The position numbers and the translations under genes are program-made. The notes under the pieces were generated by a model. The model saw only the letters and a list, made by a program, of their open reading frames with translations, was not told the DNA's origin and made no database searches. From QHVT01 sp036387915 (GTDB lineage Bacteria; Acidobacteriota; Thermoanaerobaculia; Gp7-AA8), in contig DASVSV010000083.1 in assembly GCA_036387915.1 (NCBI GenBank), positions 1 to 13,061 on the forward strand: DNA of 13,061 nt, given 5' to 3'. Shown in pieces: positions 6,990-13,061 of this stretch; positions within the stretch are counted from its first letter, which is position 1, and the number at the start of each line of letters is the position of its first letter.

Positions 6990-9119
6990 GTGGACTATGC
7001 TCTGCGCCGCTTGGAGCCCCGTTTCCTCAACCGCGAGCTGAGCTGGCTCGAGTTCAACCGCCGCGTGCTGGCCGAGGCGGAGAGTGAGGGTGTGCCGCTG
7101 CTTGAGCGGGCCAAGTTCCTCAGCATCACTGCCACGAACCTGGACGAGTTTCTGATGGTGCGGGTCGGGGGAATCCGGCAGCTCATCGCCAGCGGGATCC
7201 GTGAGAAATCGATCGACGGGCTCACGCCGAAGCAGCAGTTGAAAGTCATCCGCGAGCGCGTGAAGGCGTTGCAGCGGGACATGTATCGCGTGCACGACGT
7301 CGTGACTCTGCAACTGCGCGAGGCCGGCGTGCGCATCGAAGGCGTGGGCGTGCTGACGAAGAAGCAGCAGGCGGCGTTGTTCGAGGAGTTTCACGCGCGC
7401 GTGGCGCCGATCCTCACGCCGCTGGCCGTCGATCCCGGGCATCCGCTGCCGTTCCTGCCGAGCGGCTCGCTGAACCTGGCGATCATCCTCGCGGCCGGCG
7501 AGGAGTCGTACACGGCGTTCATCAACGTGCCGAAATCGCTGCCGCGTTTCGTCAGCATCGCGCCGAAGCGCTTTCTCCCCGTCGAAGAGTTGATCCGTCT
7601 GCACGCGACGTACTTTTTCCCCGGACTGGACGTGCGCGAGGTGGTGACGTTCCGCGTCATCCGCAACGCCGACATCGCCTTGCGCGAGGACGAGGTGCAG
7701 GACCTCCTCAAGTCCGTCGAGAGCGAACTGCGGATGCGCGAGAAGAAGGAAATCGTCTGGATGGAAGTGGAGCGCACCGCCAGCGAGAACGCGCTGGCGC
7801 TGCTGCAGCGCGAGCTCGACGTCGTGCGCGAGGACGTCTTCCTCACGCCCGCGCTGCCGAAGCTCGGCGACCTCATGGAGATCTACAACCGCACCGGCGA
7901 GCCGAAGCTGAAGGACGAGCCGTTCACGCCGCGCATCCCCGCGGAGCTGGCGACGCGCGAGGACATCTTCTCGCTGATGCGCGCGAACGACATTCTGCTG
8001 CACCGCCCGTACGACTCGTACACGGCGGCCGTCGAGTTCGTGCAAACCGCGGCTGACGATCCGGACGTGATCGCCATCAAGCAGACGCTCTACCGCACCG
8101 AGCCGGGCTCGGTGATCGTCGACGCGCTGGCGCGCGCGGCGGAGAAAGGGAAGCAGGTCGCGGCGATCGTGGAAGTGCAGGCGCGCTTCGACGAGGAGCG
8201 CAACATCGCCTGGGCCCGGCGGCTCGAAGAAGCGGGCGTGCAGGTGGTCTACGGACTGGTCGGGATCAAGACGCACTCGAAGATCTGTCTGGTGATCCGA
8301 CGCGAGAGCGGCGACCTGCGCCGCTACGTGCACCTCTCGACCGGCAACTACAACGCGAAGACGGCGCGGCTCTACACGGACCTCGACCTGCTGACGACGA
8401 ACGCGGACATCGCCGAGGACGCGTCGCAGTTGCTCAATCTGGTGACCGGGTACAGCAGCGAGACGGCGCAGGAGATTTTCGCGCGGCCGTCGCCGGAGTG
8501 GCGGTGGCGGAAGCTGATCGTCGCGCCGATGGAGTACCACGCCTGGACGCTGCGCATGATCGAGCGCGAGACGAAGCACGCCCGCGAAGGACGTCCGGCG
8601 CAGATCATCGCGAAGATGAATTCGCTCGTCGACCCGCGGGTGATCGAGGCGCTCTACGGCGCGGCCGCGGCCGGCGTGAAGATCGAGCTGATCGTGCGCG
8701 GGATCTGCTGTCTGGTGCCACGCGAGAACATCACGGTGCTGTCGATCGTCGACCGTTTTCTCGAGCATTCACGCGTGTTTCTCTTCCGCAACGGTGGCGC
8801 GACGGAGGTCTACGCGACCAGCGGCGACTGGATGCCGCGCAATTTCTTTCGCCGCATCGAAGTGGTCTGGCCGATCCTCGCCCCGCAACTCCGCGACCGC
8901 ATCGAGTTGCAGATCCTCGGCACCTGCCTCGCCGACGACGCCAAAGCCTGGCGCCTCCTCCCCGACGGCACCTACCGCCGCCGCAAGCTCGGCCGCGTGC
9001 GCAGCCAGCAACGTTTCATCGAGATCGCCCGCGCCGAAGCGGTGAAGCTGCCCAGCTACGACGAGGCGGTGCGCAAGCCGGCCTCGGTGCGCAAGAAGGC
9101 GCATCGGAAAAAGGGATAG
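6990..9119 (+). CDS. ppk1: Polyphosphate kinase 1 (canonical copy)
   Basis: PPK1 of 709 aa from GTG 6990, close to the usual 690-720. It would reversibly move the ATP gamma-phosphate onto inorganic polyphosphate at the inner membrane or cytosol. It begins with the N-terminal signature RFLNRELSWLEFN, and TNLDEF holds the ATP-site Asn. Arg369 (TLYRT) and Arg399 (ARFDEE) match the two Mg-site arginines of the E. coli enzyme. His429 (KTHSK) is the phosphoacceptor and His593 (LEHSR) the second catalytic His. The C-terminus is basic (RKKAHRKKG). The start is uncertain: TTG 6987 is adjacent, and a GTG at 6903 would translate the inverted repeat into 29 unconserved residues, so I reject it. A GGAGG lies 17 nt upstream, longer than ideal. 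Confidence 0.95.
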   Translation: MDYALRRLEPRFLNRELSWLEFNRRVLAEAESEGVPLLERAKFLSITATNLDEFLMVRVGGIRQLIASGIREKSIDGLTPKQQLKVIRERVKALQRDMYRVHDVVTLQLREAGVRIEGVGVLTKKQQAALFEEFHARVAPILTPLAVDPGHPLPFLPSGSLNLAIILAAGEESYTAFINVPKSLPRFVSIAPKRFLPVEELIRLHATYFFPGLDVREVVTFRVIRNADIALREDEVQDLLKSVESELRMREKKEIVWMEVERTASENALALLQRELDVVREDVFLTPALPKLGDLMEIYNRTGEPKLKDEPFTPRIPAELATREDIFSLMRANDILLHRPYDSYTAAVEFVQTAADDPDVIAIKQTLYRTEPGSVIVDALARAAEKGKQVAAIVEVQARFDEERNIAWARRLEEAGVQVVYGLVGIKTHSKICLVIRRESGDLRRYVHLSTGNYNAKTARLYTDLDLLTTNADIAEDASQLLNLVTGYSSETAQEIFARPSPEWRWRKLIVAPMEYHAWTLRMIERETKHAREGRPAQIIAKMNSLVDPRVIEALYGAAAAGVKIELIVRGICCLVPRENITVLSIVDRFLEHSRVFLFRNGGATEVYATSGDWMPRNFFRRIEVVWPILAPQLRDRIELQILGTCLADDAKAWRLLPDGTYRRRKLGRVRSQQRFIEIARAEAVKLPSYDEAVRKPASVRKKAHRKKG

Positions 9120-9130
9120 GACGCCGACGA

Positions 9131-9283
9131 GAGGCCTCTTATGGAGTGCGGCGGCCTTAGCCGCCGCTTTCTAATTCGGTGGCGAACGGCGATGAAGTCG
9201 CCATCACGCGAGACGTTACTTACCGGTCCCGGCACCCGGATTCGAAAGCGGCGGCTAAGGCCGCCGCACTCCATATAGGCCTC
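9131..9283. repeat. REP-like doublet: 31-bp perfect inverted repeat between the two ppk1 genes
   Basis: Positions 9141-9171 and 9244-9274 are exact reverse complements over 31 bp. Allowing one indel, the match extends outward through GAGGCCT to 9131 and 9283. Each arm contains its own hairpin, GCGGCGGC-CTTA-GCCGCCGC, giving two nested levels of symmetry as in bacterial REP doublets (BIMEs) or small MITEs. The 72-bp centre contains a further small hairpin (9188-9202). It occupies nearly all of the 175-bp gap between the convergent ppk1 stops, so a bidirectional termination or mRNA-protecting role is plausible. No transposase is encoded inside. Confidence 0.9.
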
Positions 9284-9294
9284 CCGGTCGGGTC

Positions 9295-11385
9295 TCATCC
9301 CTTCTTCCGACGAGCCTTCTTGCGAATCCGCGGCGCCTGTTCGATGGCGTCGTCGTAGTCGCCGAGGGGGACGGCTTCGGCGCGGGCGGTGTCGATGAAG
9401 CGTTGCTGGCTGGCGACGCCGCCGCGGCGGGGGACCCAGGCGCCGTCGGGTTGCAGGTCCCAGGAAGACGCGGCGTCCTGCATCGTCATATTCAGGATCT
9501 GCTCGGCGCGCTCGCGCACGTACGGATCGAGCAGCGGGAACATCACCTCCACGCGGCGGATGAAATTGCGCTGCATCCAGTCGCCGCTGGAGAGATAGAC
9601 CTCGGGCTGCCCGCCGTTCTCGAAGCGGACGATGCGCGAGTGCTCGAGGTAGCGGTCCACGATCGACATCACACGGAGGTTCTCGCGGGGCACGAGACAG
9701 CAGATCCCGCGTACGACGAGGTCGATCTGCACGCCCGCGTTCGCGGCGCGATAGAGCGCTTCGATGGTGACCGGGTCGACGAGTGAGTTCAGTTTCGCCG
9801 TGATGCGGCCCGGCTTCTTCCTGATCTCGCGCTCGATCATCGCCACCAGCGCGCGCTGAAAGTCGAACGGCGCAACGATGAGGTGCTTCCACTGCGGCTT
9901 GCCCGAGGCGAGTGAGGCGGCGCTGAAACCAGTGAGGATGTTGATCAGTTGGGAGGCTTCGCGGCCGAGCTCCTCGTGACAGGTGAGCAGGTCGAGGTCC
10001 GTGTACGCGCGGGCCGTGTCGACGTTGTAATTGCCGGTGGAGAGATGGACGTAGTGACGCAGCGCGTCGTCCTCCATCCGCACCACCACGCAGAGCTTCG
10101 CGTGCGCCTTGATGCCGACCAGGCCGTAGACCACCTGCGCGCCGGCGTCCTGCAGCCGCGCGGCCATGGCGATGTTGCGGCGCTCCTCGAAGCGCGCCTG
10201 CAGCTCGACGACGACTGTGACCTGTTTGCCGTTCTGCGCCGCGAGCACGAGCTTGTCGATGACCGGCGACTCTTCGTCCGTCTGATAGACAGTCTGCTTG
10301 ATCGCCACCACCGCCGGATCCGTCGCCGCGGCGTGCAGCAGCTCGACGACCGCGGTGAAGGAGTCGTACGGGCGGTGCAGCAGCACGTCGCGGTCGCGGA
10401 TGATCGAGAAGATGTCGGCCGACGAGGCCAGCCGCTGCGGCAGGCGCGGATTGAATGCGGCATACGTCAGCGCCGGATCGTCGATCGTGTCCGCGAACGC
10501 GGCCAGGTCGTTCAACTTGAGGAACCCCGGCACGCGATACACATCCTCGGCGCGCACGCGCGTCCCTTCCATCAGCACGCGCACGATGTTCTCGTCGGCG
10601 CGGCGATCGATCTCGAGACAGACCACCTGCTTCCGCTCGCGGCGCCGCAGCTCCGCCTCGACCGAGTCGCGCAGGTCTTCGACTTCGTCGCGGTCGATGC
10701 TCAGTTCCGAGTTGCGAATGACGCGGAACGGCACCGCGCCGCGCACGTTCAGCGCGGGAAAGAAGTGGTCGAGGTGGGCGATGATCAGCGACCCGACCGC
10801 CACGAACCGATGCTCGTCCACGCGGATGAAGCGCGGCAGCAGCGGCGGGATCTTGAACAGCACCACGTGCTCGCCGCCGCGCTGCGACTCGACCGTCACG
10901 GCGATGTTCAACGCCAGGTTGGCGACGAACGGGAACGGATGGCCGGGGTCGATGGCCAGCGGCGTGAGCACCGGCGCGACGGCCTCGCGGAAGAGCTTCG
11001 TCATCCGCACCTGCTCGTCTTCGGCGAGATCGCGGAACTTCTCCACGACCAGGCCGTGCTTGCGCAATGCGGGAAGGATCTCGGCGTTGAGGCAGGTGTG
11101 CATGGCGTCGAGCAGCTCGCGCGTGCGCTGGCGCATGGCCGCCATCTGCTCGGACGGCAGCAGGCCGTCGGGCGTGCGGTCGGTGATGCCGGCGTCGAGC
11201 AGGTCGCGCGTCGCGCCGACGCGGACCATGAAGAATTCGTCGAGGTTGCTGGAGCAATACGTGAGGAAACGCAGGCGCTCGCCGAGGGGCACCGAGGCGT
11301 CGCGGGCCTTCTCCAGAATGCGTCCGTTGTAGTCGAGGCGGCTGAGCTCACGGTTCAGCAGCGGGATGGTTTTCGTCGCCTGCAC
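9295..11385 (-). CDS. ppk1: Second, divergent polyphosphate kinase 1
   Basis: Full-length PPK1 paralogue of 696 aa starting at GTG 11385. It retains SNLDEF (ATP-site Asn), Arg398 (ARFEE), phosphoacceptor His428 (KAHAK), the nucleotide-site Tyr in TARAYTD, Arg in VVRGICC and His582 (LEHSR). Two family-conserved positions differ. The N-terminal NRELSW is NRELSR (Arg16), and the LYR arginine equivalent to E. coli Arg375 is Gln368 (VYQT). It may therefore have altered metal handling, direction or activity; loss of function cannot be assumed because both histidines and the full length remain. The tail RKKARRKKG nearly copies the other ppk1. Its start lies 21 nt from the divergent CHAD gene, so its promoter probably sits in that gene's 5' end. 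Confidence 0.93.
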   Translation of the reverse strand: MQATKTIPLLNRELSRLDYNGRILEKARDASVPLGERLRFLTYCSSNLDEFFMVRVGATRDLLDAGITDRTPDGLLPSEQMAAMRQRTRELLDAMHTCLNAEILPALRKHGLVVEKFRDLAEDEQVRMTKLFREAVAPVLTPLAIDPGHPFPFVANLALNIAVTVESQRGGEHVVLFKIPPLLPRFIRVDEHRFVAVGSLIIAHLDHFFPALNVRGAVPFRVIRNSELSIDRDEVEDLRDSVEAELRRRERKQVVCLEIDRRADENIVRVLMEGTRVRAEDVYRVPGFLKLNDLAAFADTIDDPALTYAAFNPRLPQRLASSADIFSIIRDRDVLLHRPYDSFTAVVELLHAAATDPAVVAIKQTVYQTDEESPVIDKLVLAAQNGKQVTVVVELQARFEERRNIAMAARLQDAGAQVVYGLVGIKAHAKLCVVVRMEDDALRHYVHLSTGNYNVDTARAYTDLDLLTCHEELGREASQLINILTGFSAASLASGKPQWKHLIVAPFDFQRALVAMIEREIRKKPGRITAKLNSLVDPVTIEALYRAANAGVQIDLVVRGICCLVPRENLRVMSIVDRYLEHSRIVRFENGGQPEVYLSSGDWMQRNFIRRVEVMFPLLDPYVRERAEQILNMTMQDAASSWDLQPDGAWVPRRGGVASQQRFIDTARAEAVPLGDYDDAIEQAPRIRKKARRKKG

Positions 11386-11406
11386 GTGCGGTATCGTACG
11401 TCGCGC

Positions 11407-12237
11407 GTGGCCTACGCCATCGAGCGGACAGAAACTTTACACGGCGCCGTCCAGCGGATCATGGACGAGCAGATCGTCCGCGCCCGCGACACGCTCGACG
11501 ATCCGAAGGCGCCCGCCGCGGATCGCGTGCACGACGCGCGAAAACGTTTCAAGGAGATCCGCGCCCTCCTCCGCCTCGTCCGCGAGCCGCTCGGCGACCA
11601 GTTCGCGCACGAGAACGCGTGGTTCCGCGACGCGGCCCGCAATCTCGCCGCCGCACGCGACGCCGACGCCGTGATCGAGGCGCTCGACAAGCTCGCCCTG
11701 CCGCGCGCTGTCGCGAAGCGCGCGCGCAAGGTCATCGACGCGCAGCGCGCCTCGCATCCGCCGCTCGAGCCGATCATCGGCAACGTGCTCGAGCAGCTCG
11801 TGATCGCACAGGGCCGCCTCGGCATGTGGCCGCAGCTCGACGACTCGTTCGACACCATCGCGCCCGGCCTGCTGCGCACGTACCGCGAGGGACGGCGCGG
11901 CATGCAGACGCATGGCGATGCGGAGGAGCTGCATGAGTGGCGGAAGCGGGTGAAGGAGCACTGGTATCACGCGCAACTGCTGCGGCACGTCTGGCCGGAG
12001 ATGATGAAGCCGTACGCGGACGTGCTCTCCACGCTCTCCAAAGCTCTCGGCGATCACCACGACCTGCACGTGCTGCGCGAGCTCGTTCCCGAGCTGGCGG
12101 ACGTGATCGACGCGCGGCAGGCGGAGCTCGAGCAGCAGGCCATGGCGATCGGCCGGCGCGTCTACGCGGAGAAGCCGGCCGCGTGGCTGGCGCGGATGCG
12201 GAATACGTGGAAGGCGTGGATTCGTACCGCGCCGTAG
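11407..12237 (+). CDS. CHAD-domain protein, putative polyphosphate-binding
   Basis: A 276-aa stand-alone CHAD protein, all helical, from GTG 11407. CHAD folds are helical bundles with two basic repeats around a conserved His, and characterised members bind inorganic polyphosphate. Both signatures are visible: RVHDARKRFKEIRALLRL (40-57) and ELHEWRKRVKEHWYHAQLLR (174-193), plus GDHHDLHVLREL (215-226) in the later helix. ATG 11461 is an alternative start (258 aa), but it would cut the first helix (AIERTETLHGAVQRI), so GTG is preferred. No CYTH/adenylate-cyclase domain is attached, unlike many CHAD proteins. Lying beside two ppk1 genes, it is a good candidate for a protein that binds or localises the product. 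It overlaps the following phosphatase gene. Confidence 0.88.
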   Translation: MAYAIERTETLHGAVQRIMDEQIVRARDTLDDPKAPAADRVHDARKRFKEIRALLRLVREPLGDQFAHENAWFRDAARNLAAARDADAVIEALDKLALPRAVAKRARKVIDAQRASHPPLEPIIGNVLEQLVIAQGRLGMWPQLDDSFDTIAPGLLRTYREGRRGMQTHGDAEELHEWRKRVKEHWYHAQLLRHVWPEMMKPYADVLSTLSKALGDHHDLHVLRELVPELADVIDARQAELEQQAMAIGRRVYAEKPAAWLARMRNTWKAWIRTAP

Positions 12238-12920
12238 AGACTCCCGCGAACGCGCGGCTGATCTTCGTCGGCGACATCCACGGCTGCTACGACGAGCTGC
12301 TGGAACTGCTCGCGCGCGTCGCCCCGGCACCGCGGGACCTCGTCGTCTCCGTCGGCGACATCGTCACGAAAGGTCCGGCGGTGGCGCGCTGTCTCGACCT
12401 CTGGCGCGAGCGCGGCTACTTTGCCGTGGCCGGCAACAACGAGCTGAAACTGCTCGACCGCGCTACGCCCGTCCTCCGCTTCTTCGCCCGCGACGAAGTG
12501 CTGCGCCGCGGTGACCTGCTGCGCTATCTCGAGTCGTGGCCGCTCGTGCTCGACTTTCCGTCGCGCAACGTAGCCGCGGTCCACGGCGGCTTCCTCCCCG
12601 GCATGCGCGTCACTCCCGCCGACGTCGAGCGCGAACGCGACGTCATCCCCCGCCTGCGCTGGATCCGCAAGAAGAACGGCGACTGGCTGTACGTCCCGAA
12701 GAACAAGAAGAAGGACGGCGACGTGCTCTGGGCCGAGAAGTGGAAGGGCGACCGCTTCGTGCTCTACGGCCACACGCCCGTCCGCGAGCCGAAACGCGAC
12801 CGCATGGCCCTCGGACTCGACACCGGCTGCGTCTACGGCGGCATGCTCACCGCCGCGATCCTCGATGGTGGTGAGTGGAGGACAGTGAGTGTGAACGCGC
12901 GCCGCAAGTACGCGGAGTGA
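12207..12920 (+). CDS. PPP-family metallophosphatase (ApaH/PrpE-like)
   Basis: Calcineurin-like phosphatase of about 237 aa with the PPP motifs in order: GDIHG (22-26), GDIVTKGP (50-57), GNNE (76-79), VHGGF (125-129) and YGHTP (187-191), then LDTGCVYGG (204-212). Asp23, His25, Asp51, Asn77, His126 and His189 would bind the two metals. The family includes symmetrical diadenosine tetraphosphate hydrolases and Ser/Thr/Tyr phosphatases; the sequence alone does not separate these. The usual GNH(E/D) catalytic His is Asn78 here. The start is GTG 12207 or GTG 12216, giving a 31- or 22-nt overlap with the CHAD gene, so the two are probably cotranslated. The basic segment RKKNGDW...KNKKKDGD (154-172) stands out and could suit an anionic substrate. 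Confidence 0.85.
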   Translation: MEGVDSYRAVETPANARLIFVGDIHGCYDELLELLARVAPAPRDLVVSVGDIVTKGPAVARCLDLWRERGYFAVAGNNELKLLDRATPVLRFFARDEVLRRGDLLRYLESWPLVLDFPSRNVAAVHGGFLPGMRVTPADVERERDVIPRLRWIRKKNGDWLYVPKNKKKDGDVLWAEKWKGDRFVLYGHTPVREPKRDRMALGLDTGCVYGGMLTAAILDGGEWRTVSVNARRKYAE

Positions 12921-12924
12921 GGAA

Positions 12925-12941
12925 CGACGAGGGGCCTCCGG
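12925..12941. repeat. 17-bp dispersed motif after the phosphatase stop
   Basis: CGACGAGGGGCCTCCGG lies 4 nt after the phosphatase stop codon. Its exact reverse complement is at 6966-6982, a 15/17 match is at 6832-6848, and the first 14 bases recur with one mismatch at 9125-9138 just after the first ppk1 stop. The core GRGGCCTC is near-palindromic. It marks the outer edges of both inverted-repeat elements in this window, which points to a genome-wide intergenic repeat family. Confidence 0.7.
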
Positions 12942-12963
12942 ACATCTGAGCCTCCGTGTCAAG

Positions 12964-13061
12964 TCAGGCGGCAGCCGTGGCGAGAGATGAGCCTCGCAGG
13001 GCGAGCTGCTTGAGGTAGCGAGTTTCGTCGTAGGCGGTGCGACTCTTCCAGCAGGCGTAAA
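12964..13061 (-). CDS. Partial gene, possible transposase C-terminus
   Basis: An open minus-strand frame enters from the right edge and ends at TGA 12964-12966, giving 31 C-terminal residues including YACWKSRTAYDETRYLKQL and ending ATAAA. The Trp-Lys ... Tyr-Asp-Glu-x-Arg-Tyr pattern recalls C-termini of IS110-type (IS116/IS902) transposases. That is from memory of the family and rests on very little sequence. Downstream of the stop (12921-12963) I see no terminal inverted repeat, which would fit IS110 elements since they lack them, but only the dispersed 17-bp motif. Confidence 0.35.
   Translation of the reverse strand, partial: YACWKSRTAYDETRYLKQLALRGSSLATAAA

Noticed and set aside
5190..8768. 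A 1192-codon open frame on the minus strand
   Set aside because: It runs antisense to the first ppk1 and out of frame through the MFS gene. Its translation is Arg/His/Asp-rich low-complexity typical of antisense frames in GC-rich DNA, while both opposing genes have clear family motifs.
9949..11406. Long plus-strand frame leading into the CHAD gene
   Set aside because: This part is antisense to the second ppk1 and has shadow composition; only the portion from 11407 on matches the CHAD family.
12207..12920. Naming the phosphatase apaH
   Set aside because: Motifs fit the wider PPP/ApaH/PrpE group, but the GNNE variant and the overlap with a CHAD gene leave the substrate open.

Overview
The window is GC-rich (roughly two thirds by eye) bacterial chromosomal DNA carrying a dense phosphate and polyphosphate locus. 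Genes are tightly packed, several start at GTG, and GC-rich palindromic repeats sit in the gaps. This suits a soil-type, Acidobacteriota-like genome, but the phylum is an inference from style; there is no rRNA or other marker here.

Positions 1-4986 hold a minus-strand phosphate operon transcribed in the order pstS-pstC-pstA-pstB-phoU-phoB-type regulator. The first three junctions are 4-nt ATGA stop/start overlaps, and phoU overlaps the regulator gene by 14 nt. Upstream of pstS, two TTTAC(A/C) hexamers at an 11-bp period look like a Pho box. The pstB-phoU gap (1350-1461) is filled by repeats able to form alternative hairpins. A sensor kinase would be expected beyond the left edge and is not seen.

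Positions 4987-5272 contain the pstS control region, a possible frameshifted gene remnant on the plus strand, and a GC hairpin. A minus-strand 14-TM DHA2-type MFS exporter follows. It is divergent from the first polyphosphate kinase gene across a 190-bp gap that holds a long imperfect inverted repeat and, inside it, a perfect 14-bp palindrome.

Positions 6990-11385 carry two PPK1 genes pointing at each other, separated by a 31-bp perfect inverted repeat whose arms are themselves hairpins. The plus-strand copy has all the catalytic positions I can check. The minus-strand copy keeps both histidines but has Gln where PPK1 has its Mg-site Arg, and Arg in place of the Trp of the N-terminal NRELSW motif. 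Both end in almost the same Lys/Arg-rich tail.

Divergent from the second kinase with only 21 bp between start codons are a CHAD-domain protein (a polyphosphate-binding fold) and an overlapping PPP-family phosphatase. The right edge holds what looks like the C-terminal end of a transposase on the minus strand. Read together, the locus takes up phosphate (Pst), senses it (PhoU and regulator), stores it as polyphosphate (two PPK1s), and probably binds or handles the polymer (CHAD, phosphatase).
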